From NCBI GenBank assembly GCA_947477565.1, contig CANJUR010000005.1, forward strand, positions 106,946 to 170,945: a stretch of DNA of 64,000 bases, given 5' to 3'. The notes under the pieces were generated by a model. It saw only the letters and a program-made list of their open reading frames with translations. It was not told the origin of the DNA and searched no databases. A program made the position numbers and the translations under genes. Origin of the DNA: Deltaproteobacteria bacterium. Its GTDB lineage: Bacteria; Myxococcota_A; Polyangia; Polyangiales; Ga0077539. This document shows, one piece after another, positions 48,467 through 57,024 of this stretch (position 1 is the first letter of the stretch; every line of letters begins with the position of its first letter).

Positions 48467-49666
48467 ATGAAGCACCTCCTACGCCCCTGTCCCATCTGCA
48501 GAGGCTCCCTCGGTGAGGTTCTGCACACTCAACACTTCGACCTGCCCGAGGAAGACCCCCTTCCGCGCGAGTACGATGTCGTCGCGTGCGGGCAGTGCGG
48601 ATTCGCCTTCGCTGACACCCCCGCGCCACAGTCAACCTACGACACCTATTACAGCTCCCGATCGAAGTACGAAGACCGCACCGTCGGCACCGGTGGCGGA
48701 GACAGCGTCCATGACCGCCAACGCCTGGAAGACCTCGCGGGGTTTCTCGCGGAGCAGGTTCCCTGGCGCGACCGGGCGGTGCTCGATGTCGGGTGCGCCA
48801 ACGGAGGCCTTCTCCAGGCGCTGCAGCGCTGCGGGTTCACGCGCCTCTCCGGCATCGATCCATCGCCCCGCTGCGCGGCCAACGTCCGCGCGCTGGGCTT
48901 CGACGCGCACACGGGCGGGCTCTTCGCGCTGCCCGACCTCGGTCGCTTCGCGCTGGTCTCCCTCTCCCATGTCCTCGAGCACGTCCGTGACCTCGACTCA
49001 GCGACGACCGCGCTCCGTGGGTTGATCGAAGAGGACGGCCTGCTCTACGTCGAGACTCCCGACGCCGCAGGCTATGCCGAGTGCCTACGGGCTCCCTTTC
49101 AGGACTTCAACACCGAGCACATCAACCACTTCACGCGACGCTCTCTGGAGAACCTCCTGATCGGAGCCGGTTTCGCGCCGATCGCTGGAGGAGAGAAGGT
49201 CTTCGAGGCGGGGCACGACGTCCCGGTCGCGGCAGTGTTTGCGCTTGCGCGCCGGGCTTCCTCACCGCCCGCTCAGCCTCCGGTCTACGATCAAAGGTCC
49301 GTCGATCGGGTCCGGACCTACATCGAGCGCTCCGCGGAGCAACTGCGTCGCATCGATGGCGTCATCGCCCCCCATCTCGGCGGCCCGATTCAAGTGTGGG
49401 GCACTGGACAGCTCCTCTTTAAGCTCCTCCACGACACCTGTCTTGGACGTGCCCAGATCAGGGCCTTCCTCGATAACAACCCCAAGCTCCAGGGCTCGAC
49501 CCTGCGCGGAGTCCCGGTCCGCTCCCCGGCGGACGCCGATCCCGAAGTGCCGATCCTCGTCGCGAGCACTCTGCACGGCGAGGCCATCGCGGCGGCGGCC
49601 CGAGCGCTGGGCCTCCTCAACGAGCTCATCTTCCTCCCCGCGCTGCCTCGACCCGGTCAGCGCTGA
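48467..49666 (+). CDS. Class I methyltransferase with zinc ribbon and C-terminal NDP-sugar-epimerase-like region
   Basis: 399 aa. Zinc ribbon CPICRGS...CGQCGFAFADTP, methyltransferase motif VLDVGCANGGLL and LSHVLEHVRD, then a C-terminal part with VWGTGQLLFKLLHDT and FLDNNPKLQGSTLRGVPV, typical of the C-methyltransferase C-terminal domain found in sugar C-methyltransferases such as TylC3/NovU types. This suggests C-methylation of a keto-sugar. It ends convergently with the GT2 gene, overlapping by 41 nt. Confidence 0.87.
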   Translation: MKHLLRPCPICRGSLGEVLHTQHFDLPEEDPLPREYDVVACGQCGFAFADTPAPQSTYDTYYSSRSKYEDRTVGTGGGDSVHDRQRLEDLAGFLAEQVPWRDRAVLDVGCANGGLLQALQRCGFTRLSGIDPSPRCAANVRALGFDAHTGGLFALPDLGRFALVSLSHVLEHVRDLDSATTALRGLIEEDGLLYVETPDAAGYAECLRAPFQDFNTEHINHFTRRSLENLLIGAGFAPIAGGEKVFEAGHDVPVAAVFALARRASSPPAQPPVYDQRSVDRVRTYIERSAEQLRRIDGVIAPHLGGPIQVWGTGQLLFKLLHDTCLGRAQIRAFLDNNPKLQGSTLRGVPVRSPADADPEVPILVASTLHGEAIAAAARALGLLNELIFLPALPRPGQR

Positions 49667-50615
49667 CGGGCGAGGCGTCCGGTGCGCCCCAGTTGATCCG
49701 CTCGCGTTCCACGACAAGCGGGAGCTTCCGCACGTGGATGTGGATGGAGTTGATGTACTCGCCGAGGATCCCGATGAAGAAGAGTTGCACCGACGCGAAG
49801 AAGAAGAACCCGATGAGAATCGGCGCAGTGCCGAGCACGAAGCGGTCCCAGAACGCGAGCTTTGCGACGAGGTAGCCGAGGGAGACGAGGAGGCTGACGC
49901 CGGACATCGCGAAGCCGAAGAAGGTTGCGAGACGCAGCGGCGCCACGGAGTGCTTCACGATCCCGAGGATGGCGAGGTCGTACAGGCTGAAGAAGTTGTT
50001 CTTGCTGACGCCACGGACGCGGCGCGGCTTGTCGAAGGGCACCAGCGCCGGGGGCCAGCCAATTTCGGAGATGAGACCGCGGAAGTACGGCTGCGGGTCA
50101 TCGATCTGTCGCAGCGCGTCGATTACGACCTGATCGTAGAGTCCGAAGCCCGTGAAATTCTGAATCGGGCGGACGTCTGAGATGCGATGAATAAGCGCGT
50201 AAAACGTGCCGCGGAGCAGCCGATAGACGGCGCCCTCGTCGGAGGTGCGCTTCACCGCGGCGACGACCTTGAAGCCCTCGCGCCACTTCTCCAGAAGCTC
50301 AGGAATGAGCGTGGGCGGGTCTTGCAGGTCAGCCGCCAGCGAGATGACCGCATCGCCGCGACACTGCAGCAACGCGTGGTACGGAGAGCGCACCTGGCCG
50401 AAATTGCGCACGTTGAGAATCGCCCTCACCGCAGGGTCCTTCGCGGCAAGAGCGCGAATCTCGCCGATGGTGCCATCGGTCGAGCAGTTGTCGATGAAGA
50501 CGAACTCCAGTGTGTATTCGGGAAGCCGCTCGAACACGGCCCGAACCTGCGAGTGGAGTTCTGTGATGTTGCCTGCTTCGTTGAAGCAAGGGGCCATGAC
50601 GGTGATGAGAGGCAT
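49626..50615 (-). CDS. GT2 glycosyltransferase, polyprenyl-phosphate sugar transferase (DPM1/ArnC-like)
   Basis: 329 aa. Catalytic features: VMAPCFNEAGNI at the start, FIDNCSTDGT, AADLQDPP (DxD-like), then a C-terminal pair of membrane helices (about 230-290) after KNNFFSLYDL. This is the GtrB/ArnC arrangement that loads a sugar onto undecaprenyl phosphate at the cytoplasmic face, which fits the GT-C enzyme upstream as the user of the product. Start at 50615 from the ATG with MPLITVMAP; a longer frame upstream is a shadow. Confidence 0.9.
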   Translation of the reverse strand: MPLITVMAPCFNEAGNITELHSQVRAVFERLPEYTLEFVFIDNCSTDGTIGEIRALAAKDPAVRAILNVRNFGQVRSPYHALLQCRGDAVISLAADLQDPPTLIPELLEKWREGFKVVAAVKRTSDEGAVYRLLRGTFYALIHRISDVRPIQNFTGFGLYDQVVIDALRQIDDPQPYFRGLISEIGWPPALVPFDKPRRVRGVSKNNFFSLYDLAILGIVKHSVAPLRLATFFGFAMSGVSLLVSLGYLVAKLAFWDRFVLGTAPILIGFFFFASVQLFFIGILGEYINSIHIHVRKLPLVVERERINWGAPDASPVSADRVEAARGGR

Positions 50616-50650
50616 CGGGAAGCGTCGGAAGACCCGCCGGAGCGACGCGC

Positions 50651-52171
50651 TCAGTGCGCCGTTGGAGGCGTGATCACGTACGGAAACATCATGTTCTGCA
50701 CGGGTGCCCGGAAGGCAGGGAAGTGCGCGCGACGAACGACGCCCGCGATGCATTCACCGACCGGCGTGCCGGCAAACTGACCGCTCACCGACGCGGTACG
50801 CACGGCGCCGTCGTTGCCAATCACGATCGCCACCGGCGCAGTGCCCGTCTGCCCCTGAGCACACGAGCGCACAGCACCGGTGAGGGGGCTCAGCACGCCA
50901 GTGATTTGCGCGCGACCGAGACGCTCGGGGAGATCTGCCGAGGCCGCAGCGGGGGCCGCAGCCGCAGCCGCAGGTCCGGCGGAGGGCGCGGCGCGGTTGA
51001 GGAGGTCATCCACGGAGGCCGCGCGGCCGGCCGGCGGCGGGGCGGCGGGGCGGGCAGCGGCGGGCGCGGGAGCAGGCGCGACGACCGGGGCGGGTCGAGC
51101 CTCCGGGGGCGGTGTCGGCGCGGCAGCCACCGGTGAGGTCGGCGCCGCGACGTGGCCGACCGAAGCGCGACGGGCAGAGTGGGCCGGTGACTCCGCGGCG
51201 GGCTCAGCAGCGGGTGGTTCCACCACGACGGCCGGGGCCGCGGCAGGCGCAGCTTCCGGAGCGGCTGCAACCGGGACGGGCGGCGGCTCAGCATTCGGCG
51301 CAGCGATAACGGCGGGCGCGGACGGAACCGCCTGCGGGACGGCCTCCGGTTCGGCGCCCGAGGGCGCGGTGGACTCGACGGCCGCGGGCGATGTCGGCGC
51401 GCCGTCGCGGTTGGCGTTGTAGAGCAGGAAGGCTCCCGCCATCACCGCCATGCCACCAATGGCCCACATCGGGCCGCCGCCCGCGCGACGCGGAGGCTCC
51501 GGCGCAACGACCGCCGCGGGCTTCGCGGTGACCATCACGTCATCCTTCTTCAGGTTCGGCTTCGCGGCGAGATTCGGCTTCTCGGCCTCCGCCTTCGACG
51601 CCTCAACCACCGGCTCTGCCGCGGGCGGGGGCGGAGGCATCGACGCGGCCGCGACGCGCGCGATCGCCGACAACTGCTTGATATCGACGATGCCCGAACT
51701 CGTGTCGTCGGAGGCGTCGGCGATCGAAGGAATGGACTGCGGCCGCATCGACGGCACCGCTCCAGGCGCCAGGGACGTACGGGTGAGGGCCGAGAGGTTC
51801 TCGAGGTCCGGGTCGTGTTCGTTGGGCTCGGACATGGCAGGTCGTGTCTCCATCAGTGAAGCGCCGTCGTCGTCGTCAAAGGCTGGTGGCGCGAGGTCAT
51901 CGGTCTCGGCGGGTGAGACGCGCGCGGTCCCGCGAATCTTGGCATCGGCATCGATGGCCGCGAGCACCTTCGCTTCGGAGGTGGCCCAAGCCGCCTCGGA
52001 GCGCGATCGCTCGGGCCACGCGCGAAGGGCCCGATCGACGCGACGAAGCGAGGCAGCGTAGGCCCGAGCCTCCGGGTCGTGATCGAGAGCGCTCGCCAGC
52101 GACGGGTCGGACGCAGTACCCGGTACCCGATCGAGAGACGCCAGAATCTTCTCTCTAAGTGCGTCGTCCAC
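50651..52171 (-). CDS. ECF-sigma-coupled membrane protein with AgmX/PglI-type C-terminal domain
   Basis: 506 aa from GTG 52171, which has GGAGG shortly upstream and overlaps the end of the sigma gene by 17 nt. The N-terminal about 230 residues, with short helices such as LREKILASLDRVP, occupy the place of an anti-sigma domain; no zinc site (HxxxCxxC) is visible. One membrane helix lies near residue 235. A very long A/P-rich extracytoplasmic spacer leads to a C-terminal domain (about 420-506) with LTGAVRSC, AIVIGNDGAV and GECIAGVVRRAHFPAF, the AgmX/PglI or TonB-like fold seen in myxobacterial gliding proteins. Coupling of sigma control to an envelope protein is inferred. Confidence 0.75.
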   Translation of the reverse strand: MDDALREKILASLDRVPGTASDPSLASALDHDPEARAYAASLRRVDRALRAWPERSRSEAAWATSEAKVLAAIDADAKIRGTARVSPAETDDLAPPAFDDDDGASLMETRPAMSEPNEHDPDLENLSALTRTSLAPGAVPSMRPQSIPSIADASDDTSSGIVDIKQLSAIARVAAASMPPPPPAAEPVVEASKAEAEKPNLAAKPNLKKDDVMVTAKPAAVVAPEPPRRAGGGPMWAIGGMAVMAGAFLLYNANRDGAPTSPAAVESTAPSGAEPEAVPQAVPSAPAVIAAPNAEPPPVPVAAAPEAAPAAAPAVVVEPPAAEPAAESPAHSARRASVGHVAAPTSPVAAAPTPPPEARPAPVVAPAPAPAAARPAAPPPAGRAASVDDLLNRAAPSAGPAAAAAAPAAASADLPERLGRAQITGVLSPLTGAVRSCAQGQTGTAPVAIVIGNDGAVRTASVSGQFAGTPVGECIAGVVRRAHFPAFRAPVQNMMFPYVITPPTAH

Positions 52172-52757
52172 GGTCGCCTCCAGGATTCGCTGCGGGGTCG
52201 TCGGTTGCCAGCGCCGTGTCGGGCAAGGCATCCCGGAGCCGCCGTCGCGCTTCGTGGACTCGCCACGCGACGGTGCCTTCACTACAACCCAGGAGTTGAG
52301 AGATTTCTTTGTACGGCAGTGACTCGACGCAGGCGAGCATCAGGGTGGTGCGCAGCGACTCGGACAACTGATCGACCGCCGCCGCGAGAGAGCGCCACGA
52401 CTCCGCCTGATCGGCGCTCTCCGAGGGGTCTCTGCCCTCCGCTGCGGGCTCCGGCACCCGCGGATCATCGAGGTCGGCGACGACCCGACGCTGCCGACGA
52501 CGCTGGTTGAGCGAGACGTTGACGCAGATGCGATAGAGCCAGGTGAAGATTTCCGCGCGGCCGTCGAAGCGCTCGATCGCTCGAAAAGCACGCAGGAAAG
52601 TCTCTTGCACCACGTCGTCGGCATCGCCAGCGGAGCCCGTGAGGTGCATGGCGAGTCGATAGATGCGCCGCTGGTGTTGGCGAACGATGAGCCCAAACGC
52701 TGCGCGGTCACCGCCGCGGGCGCGCTCAAGCAACTGGGCTTCTTCGGGGGTGGTCAT
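52155..52757 (-). CDS. ECF-type RNA polymerase sigma factor
   Basis: 200 aa. Region 2 (AAFGLIVRQHQRRIYRLA, GDADDVVQETFLRAFRAIERFDG and WLYRICVNVSLNQRRR) and region 4 (SLRTTLMLACVESLPYKEI...GCSEGTVAWRVHEARRRLRD) are both complete. The 17-nt overlap with the downstream membrane protein implies co-expression and probably inhibitory pairing. The poly-G tract at 52770-52780 sits just ahead of its start. Confidence 0.92.
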   Translation of the reverse strand: MTTPEEAQLLERARGGDRAAFGLIVRQHQRRIYRLAMHLTGSAGDADDVVQETFLRAFRAIERFDGRAEIFTWLYRICVNVSLNQRRRQRRVVADLDDPRVPEPAAEGRDPSESADQAESWRSLAAAVDQLSESLRTTLMLACVESLPYKEISQLLGCSEGTVAWRVHEARRRLRDALPDTALATDDPAANPGGDRGRRT

Positions 52758-52769
52758 TCGGAGGGGGCC

Positions 52770-52780
52770 GGGGGGGGGGG
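52770..52780. promoter_or_regulatory. Eleven-G homopolymer upstream of the ECF sigma gene
   Basis: A run of 11 G, part of a nearly pure G stretch starting at 52761, ends 23 bases upstream of the sigma start codon (minus strand reads C11). Such tracts slip during replication. If the sigma promoter spans it, spacing could vary between cells; a chance run in GC-rich DNA is the alternative. Confidence 0.45.
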
Positions 52781-52945
52781 TCTAGGCAGTCGGACACCCG
52801 CAGGAGGCGGCGCGCAAGATAGTCGAAGCACTCCGCGCAAACAACATCGACACAGAGGCGCGGCGGGTGACTTCCAAAGAGTGCCGCACTACGGTCCGGG
52901 GGCGCGGCCGGGTGTCGAATGCCCGCGCGCGAAGGAGTACGAACG

Positions 52946-53878
52946 ATGGCGGTGGCGGACGACCTCGCGGAAGACATCAAGCGGCTCAAGCGCGAGAAAA
53001 ACGCGGTGCTGCTTGCGCACTATTACGTGGACGGTGAAGTGCAGGACGTGGCGGACTTCGTCGGCGACTCGCTGCAACTCTCACAAGCCGCGGCAAAGAC
53101 CACGGCGGACGTCATCGTCTTCGCGGGCGTCCATTTCATGGCCGAGACCGCGAAGATCCTTAATCCGACTCGGCGGGTGGTGCTCCCGGACATGGACGCC
53201 GGATGCTCCCTCTCCGACGGCTGTCCTGCGGACCGATTCGCGGCGTTTACCGCACGCCACCCCGACCACTACGTCATCTCGTACATCAACTGTTCGTCGG
53301 GCGTGAAGGCGCTCTCGGACTGCATCTGCACAAGCTCCAACGCGGAGAAGATCGTACGCAGCGTGCCCGAGGGGCGACCGATCATCTTCGCGCCGGACCG
53401 CAACCTCGGCGCCTACGTGGCCAAACAGACCGGGCGCGAACTACTGCTCTGGCGGGGAAGCTGCGTCGTGCACGAGACGTTCTCCGAGAAGAAGCTCATC
53501 GCGTTGAAGATCCGTCACCCGGCGGCGAAGATCGTCGCGCACCCCGAGTGCGAGCCGCAGTTGCTCGCGATGGCCGACTTCATCGGCTCAACCAGCGCGC
53601 TGCTCGCCTACACGAAGAACTCGCCTGCGCGCGAGTTCATCGTAGTGACCGAGAGCGGCATCCTGCACCAGATGCGGCGTACGTCGCCGGAGAAGGAGTT
53701 CATCCCCGCTCCGCCGGACGCCAACTGCGCCTGCAACGACTGTCCCTTCATGAAGAAGAACACCCTCGAGGCTGTGCACCGCGCGCTCGTCACGCTCGGC
53801 CCCGAGATCACGCTCCCGGAAGAACTGCGCGTGAAGGCCTTGCGCCCCATCGAACGCATGCTCGCTCTCAGCGTCTGA
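52946..53878 (+). CDS. nadA: Quinolinate synthase
   Basis: 310 aa. NadA condenses iminoaspartate and dihydroxyacetone phosphate for NAD synthesis using a [4Fe-4S] cluster. Conserved segments: [65 protein letters not shown]-like [21 protein letters not shown] and [22 protein letters not shown] at 52931-52937 precedes ATG 52946 by 8 nt. nadB and nadC are not adjacent. About 140 nt to the BMC gene hold no gene. Confidence 0.95.
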   Translation: MAVADDLAEDIKRLKREKNAVLLAHYYVDGEVQDVADFVGDSLQLSQAAAKTTADVIVFAGVHFMAETAKILNPTRRVVLPDMDAGCSLSDGCPADRFAAFTARHPDHYVISYINCSSGVKALSDCICTSSNAEKIVRSVPEGRPIIFAPDRNLGAYVAKQTGRELLLWRGSCVVHETFSEKKLIALKIRHPAAKIVAHPECEPQLLAMADFIGSTSALLAYTKNSPAREFIVVTESGILHQMRRTSPEKEFIPAPPDANCACNDCPFMKKNTLEAVHRALVTLGPEITLPEELRVKALRPIERMLALSV

Positions 53879-54020
53879 CCGCTCGGCCGCAGACCGGCAT
53901 CCACCTTTCCTGTCAGCCAAACAACCGCCAGCCCGGGTTTGTCGGCAACACACCTGTCCCGTGCGGGTCGAGGTGCAGCCGACGACGTCGCGCACGCCCG
54001 GCGCGGCGGGACTCTCGCCG

Positions 54021-54602
54021 TTACCGCGCGATCAAACCACCGGTCCGACTCACCGCGGCCCGCGCAACCACGGCGTCGGGGTTCGCCAGTACTTCCGTCG
54101 CAACGAGCCATGCCGCCGTCGCTGCCTCGGCGCCCATCGCCACCGCGGCCTCGACGTCCTCCAGCGGACCGGTCAGCACCACCGTGCCTTTGCCCCCGAT
54201 GCCGCGACCGAGGTGCAGATCGACCAGGCGCACGCCCGCGCCCTTCAGCGCCGCATCGGCCGCACGCACCGCCGCCGAAAGCGACGAGAGTTCGAGCACT
54301 CCGACGGAGTCTTCCGGAACGCCCGTGCGCACGCCACCGCCCGCCGCCACCGCAGCGAGCACGTCGGGGTGCGCGTACGTGAGCAGCACGTGGTCGATGT
54401 GTTGGCCCGCCGCAACCTCAAGCCCGGGCACGAGCGCCTCCTCAAGTTCGGCTTCGCCGCCGTGCAGCGCGATCCAGTACTTGCCGGGAGTCATCGGCTC
54501 CGCGTGGAGCACCGATACCACCGCCCGCTTCGCCATCGCATCGAGCGCGACGTAGCCGCGCGCGATCGATCCCAACTCCAGCAGCAGTAGTGCAGGGCCC
54601 AC
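54021..54602 (-). CDS. PduT-like bacterial microcompartment shell protein (two BMC domains), solitary
   Basis: 193 aa, GTG start. Two BMC domains in tandem: domain 1 (about 4-90) with LLELGSIARGYVALDAMAKR and PGKYWIALHGG, domain 2 (about 98-190) with VGVLELSSLSAAVRAADAA and GIGGKGTVVLTGPLEDVEAAV. This follows the PduT layout block by block. In PduT, Cys38 of each subunit holds a [4Fe-4S] cluster in the pore; here that position is Thr38 (MTPGK), and the protein has no cysteine at all. No other shell protein, encapsulated enzyme or encapsulation peptide is visible in the window, so it is a lone BMC-T. Confidence 0.88.
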   Translation of the reverse strand: MGPALLLLELGSIARGYVALDAMAKRAVVSVLHAEPMTPGKYWIALHGGEAELEEALVPGLEVAAGQHIDHVLLTYAHPDVLAAVAAGGGVRTGVPEDSVGVLELSSLSAAVRAADAALKGAGVRLVDLHLGRGIGGKGTVVLTGPLEDVEAAVAMGAEAATAAWLVATEVLANPDAVVARAAVSRTGGLIAR

Positions 54603-54721
54603 GGCCTCATCGCACTACCACCCCGCGCGACGGTGGGACAAGCACTGCCCGCAGGAGTGCTCGGGCCAACCACCACCGCGGCCACGCGAAGCGAAGGTGA
54701 TAGCGTCACCGCCCTCCAACG

Positions 54722-55213
54722 ATGCACACCCGCTGCCCGCGCTGTCAGCTCGACTTCGACGCCGTCGCCCCGTGGGTGCAATGCCCGCGCTGTGGAACCC
54801 CCTTCGCCGCCGTTCCGCCCGCGCCCACGCAGTGTGTGCCATCGACCCAGGCGGTCGATCCGGCGCTGCTCGCGCAGGTGCTCCGAGCGTCTGCGCCCGC
54901 CGCGCCGATGCCCCAGGCTTACCAACCTGTGTATGCACAAACTGCCTCGGCAGGCTTCGTCGCCGACGAAGACCTCGCCGGCCGCGCGGTGCTCTCCGTC
55001 GTGCTGTCGGTGGTGGCTCTCCTCGGCGGCTGCAACCCGGTCGGCCTCGCCGGGGTGACCGCAGGGCTCCTGGCCTACTCCGCTGCCAACGACCGCCGCG
55101 TCGAACTCGCCCGCGCCCGCGGCCGCACCGCGCGCCGCCTCGCCTGGGCCTCCCTCGCCATCACCGCCATCGTCTGGGTCGTGGTGGTGCTATCGCTCTT
55201 CTACGAGTTCTGA
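54722..55213 (+). CDS. Zinc-ribbon membrane protein with DUF4190-like helices
   Basis: 163 aa. An N-terminal rubredoxin/zinc-ribbon-like pair (CPRCQLDF...CPRCGTPF) is followed by a P/Q-rich linker and two membrane helices (VLSVVLSVVALLGGCNPVGLAGVTAGLLAY and the terminal helix ITAIVWVVVVLSLF). This resembles DUF4190 proteins often found beside Ser/Thr kinases. Role unknown. The ATG is 120 nt from the divergent BMC gene start, and its end faces the phoR stop. Confidence 0.82.
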   Translation: MHTRCPRCQLDFDAVAPWVQCPRCGTPFAAVPPAPTQCVPSTQAVDPALLAQVLRASAPAAPMPQAYQPVYAQTASAGFVADEDLAGRAVLSVVLSVVALLGGCNPVGLAGVTAGLLAYSAANDRRVELARARGRTARRLAWASLAITAIVWVVVVLSLFYEF

Positions 55214-55221
55214 TTCGACGG

Positions 55222-57015
55222 TCAGGCGTCCGGGGCGCGCGGCAGGTCGATCCAGAAGCGCGACCCGCGACCGACGGTGCTCTCCACGCCCACCACGCCG
55301 CCCATCGCCTCCGCGAGATGCTTGACGATCGCCAGGCCCAGCCCGGTGCCGCCGACCTGCCGTGAACGACCGGCGTCCACCCGATAGAACCTCTCGAAAA
55401 GCCGAGGAAGGTGCCGGGTCTCGATGCCCGGTCCGTTGTCCTCGACGAGCGTGCGCACGGTCGCCCCGCGGCGCTCCGCGCGAACCGTCACCACCGAGCC
55501 CTCGGGGGAATACTTGATGGCGTTTTCCAGCAGGTTGGTGAGCACATGCTCGAGCGCGCCGCGGTCTGCGAGCACCTCCACCTCGGGCTCCGACACGCTC
55601 ACACGCACCTCCGTCCGACGGGCCTGCGCCGCGATGGCCAGGAGTTCTCGCGCATGTTCGGCTTCTGCGCGGAGGTCCACCGGCGCGAGGTCGATGCGGA
55701 GTTCGCGCGCCTCGATGCGTGACAGCTCCAGCAGGTCTTCCACCAGACGGTGCAGGCGCTCGGCGTGACGGTCGATCATGGTGGCAAATTCGTAGGCCGT
55801 CTCCGCCCGCTGCGCACCCCCGAGAAGCAGCGTCTCCGCCGCTCCGCGAATCGCCGCCACCGGGGTGCGCAGCTCGTGCGAGACGTTAGCCACGAAGTCG
55901 CGTCGCACCGTCTCCAGCCGCCGCAGCTCGGTCACATCCGAAAGCACCGCGACGGCCCCGGCCCCGGGCTGCTCGACCGGTGCCACGCGCGCCATCACCC
56001 GCCGCGGCCGCACGCCCTCGATGAAAAGCTCTCGCGTGGTGGGTTCTGCCGACCGCAGAGCCGCAGCGAAGAGGTCATGCAGGTCGGCGTTGCGCACCAC
56101 CTCGATGGGATCCTTCCCCGCAACCTCGCCGCCGAGCAAGAACATCTCGCGTAGCGCCCGATTGGCCAGCACCACCTGCCCACGTGCGTCGGTGACGAGC
56201 ACCCCCTCGGCCATCGACTCCAGGATCGCACCCAACCGATCGCGCTGCCGTTCGAGCTTGCCGAGAGTGCTCGCGAGGTTGTCCGCGAGCCCGTCGAGCG
56301 CGCCCGCCAAAGCACCGACATCGTCGTCGAGGTCGAGGCGCGTTCGCACGGAAAGGTCGTGCACCATCGCGCGCGCCGTCTGCGTCAAACGCCGCAGCGG
56401 GCGCGCCGCCAGGGCCACCGCGAGCCAGGACATCCCCGCCGCGGCGAGCAACCCGAGCGCGCCGCCGACCCCGAGCAGACGCCACACCGCCCGGCGTGTG
56501 GCCTGCTCCTGCGCCGACGAGACGGCGACGCGCAGCACCCACTCTCCACCGGGGCCATCGACCAGCGTCGCGGCGTAGGTGAGGTCACGGTGCACGGTCA
56601 CGCTCTGTCGCTGCGCAACGCCGCGACCGGTGCGGTGCGCGGCCAGCACCTCCGGGCGAGCACCGTGATTGGTCAGCCACGCCACCCGTGCGATGGGAAT
56701 CGCGGAGTCCGCCACCACCCGGCCGTCCGGGGCGAGCAGAGTCACCCGGTCGTGCACCCGCGCGGCTAGTTCGCGCACCAGCGGATCGGCGCGGTCGGTA
56801 TCCCACGCGCCGACCGCCCGCACGGCGGCGGCGATGAGCGACGACTCCGTCAGCCGCTGCTGCTCGGCGCGAGCGCGGAGGTTCTTGTCGAGTGCGTTGG
56901 AGATAAACGCCTGTGCGAGCACGAGGCCCAACGCCACGACGGAGATGGAGATGACCAGGAGGCGGGCGCGCAGGCCGAGCTTGAAGCGCCGATTCGTCCG
57001 AGCGCCGAGCGCCAT
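55222..57015 (-). CDS. phoR: Sensor histidine kinase PhoR-like
   Basis: 597 aa. Two membrane helices (about 14-36 and 170-190) frame a periplasmic domain, followed by HAMP, a PAS domain (about 250-350) and the kinase core: VANVSHELRTPVAAI (phospho-His near residue 375), NLLENAIKYSPEG, VEDNGPGI and GTGLGLAIVKH. This is the layout of PhoR kinases, which report phosphate starvation from the Pst complex. The phoB-like regulator gene is 9 nt upstream on the same strand. Confidence 0.9.
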   Translation of the reverse strand: MALGARTNRRFKLGLRARLLVISISVVALGLVLAQAFISNALDKNLRARAEQQRLTESSLIAAAVRAVGAWDTDRADPLVRELAARVHDRVTLLAPDGRVVADSAIPIARVAWLTNHGARPEVLAAHRTGRGVAQRQSVTVHRDLTYAATLVDGPGGEWVLRVAVSSAQEQATRRAVWRLLGVGGALGLLAAAGMSWLAVALAARPLRRLTQTARAMVHDLSVRTRLDLDDDVGALAGALDGLADNLASTLGKLERQRDRLGAILESMAEGVLVTDARGQVVLANRALREMFLLGGEVAGKDPIEVVRNADLHDLFAAALRSAEPTTRELFIEGVRPRRVMARVAPVEQPGAGAVAVLSDVTELRRLETVRRDFVANVSHELRTPVAAIRGAAETLLLGGAQRAETAYEFATMIDRHAERLHRLVEDLLELSRIEARELRIDLAPVDLRAEAEHARELLAIAAQARRTEVRVSVSEPEVEVLADRGALEHVLTNLLENAIKYSPEGSVVTVRAERRGATVRTLVEDNGPGIETRHLPRLFERFYRVDAGRSRQVGGTGLGLAIVKHLAEAMGGVVGVESTVGRGSRFWIDLPRAPDA

Positions 57016-57024
57016 CGCCAGCGC

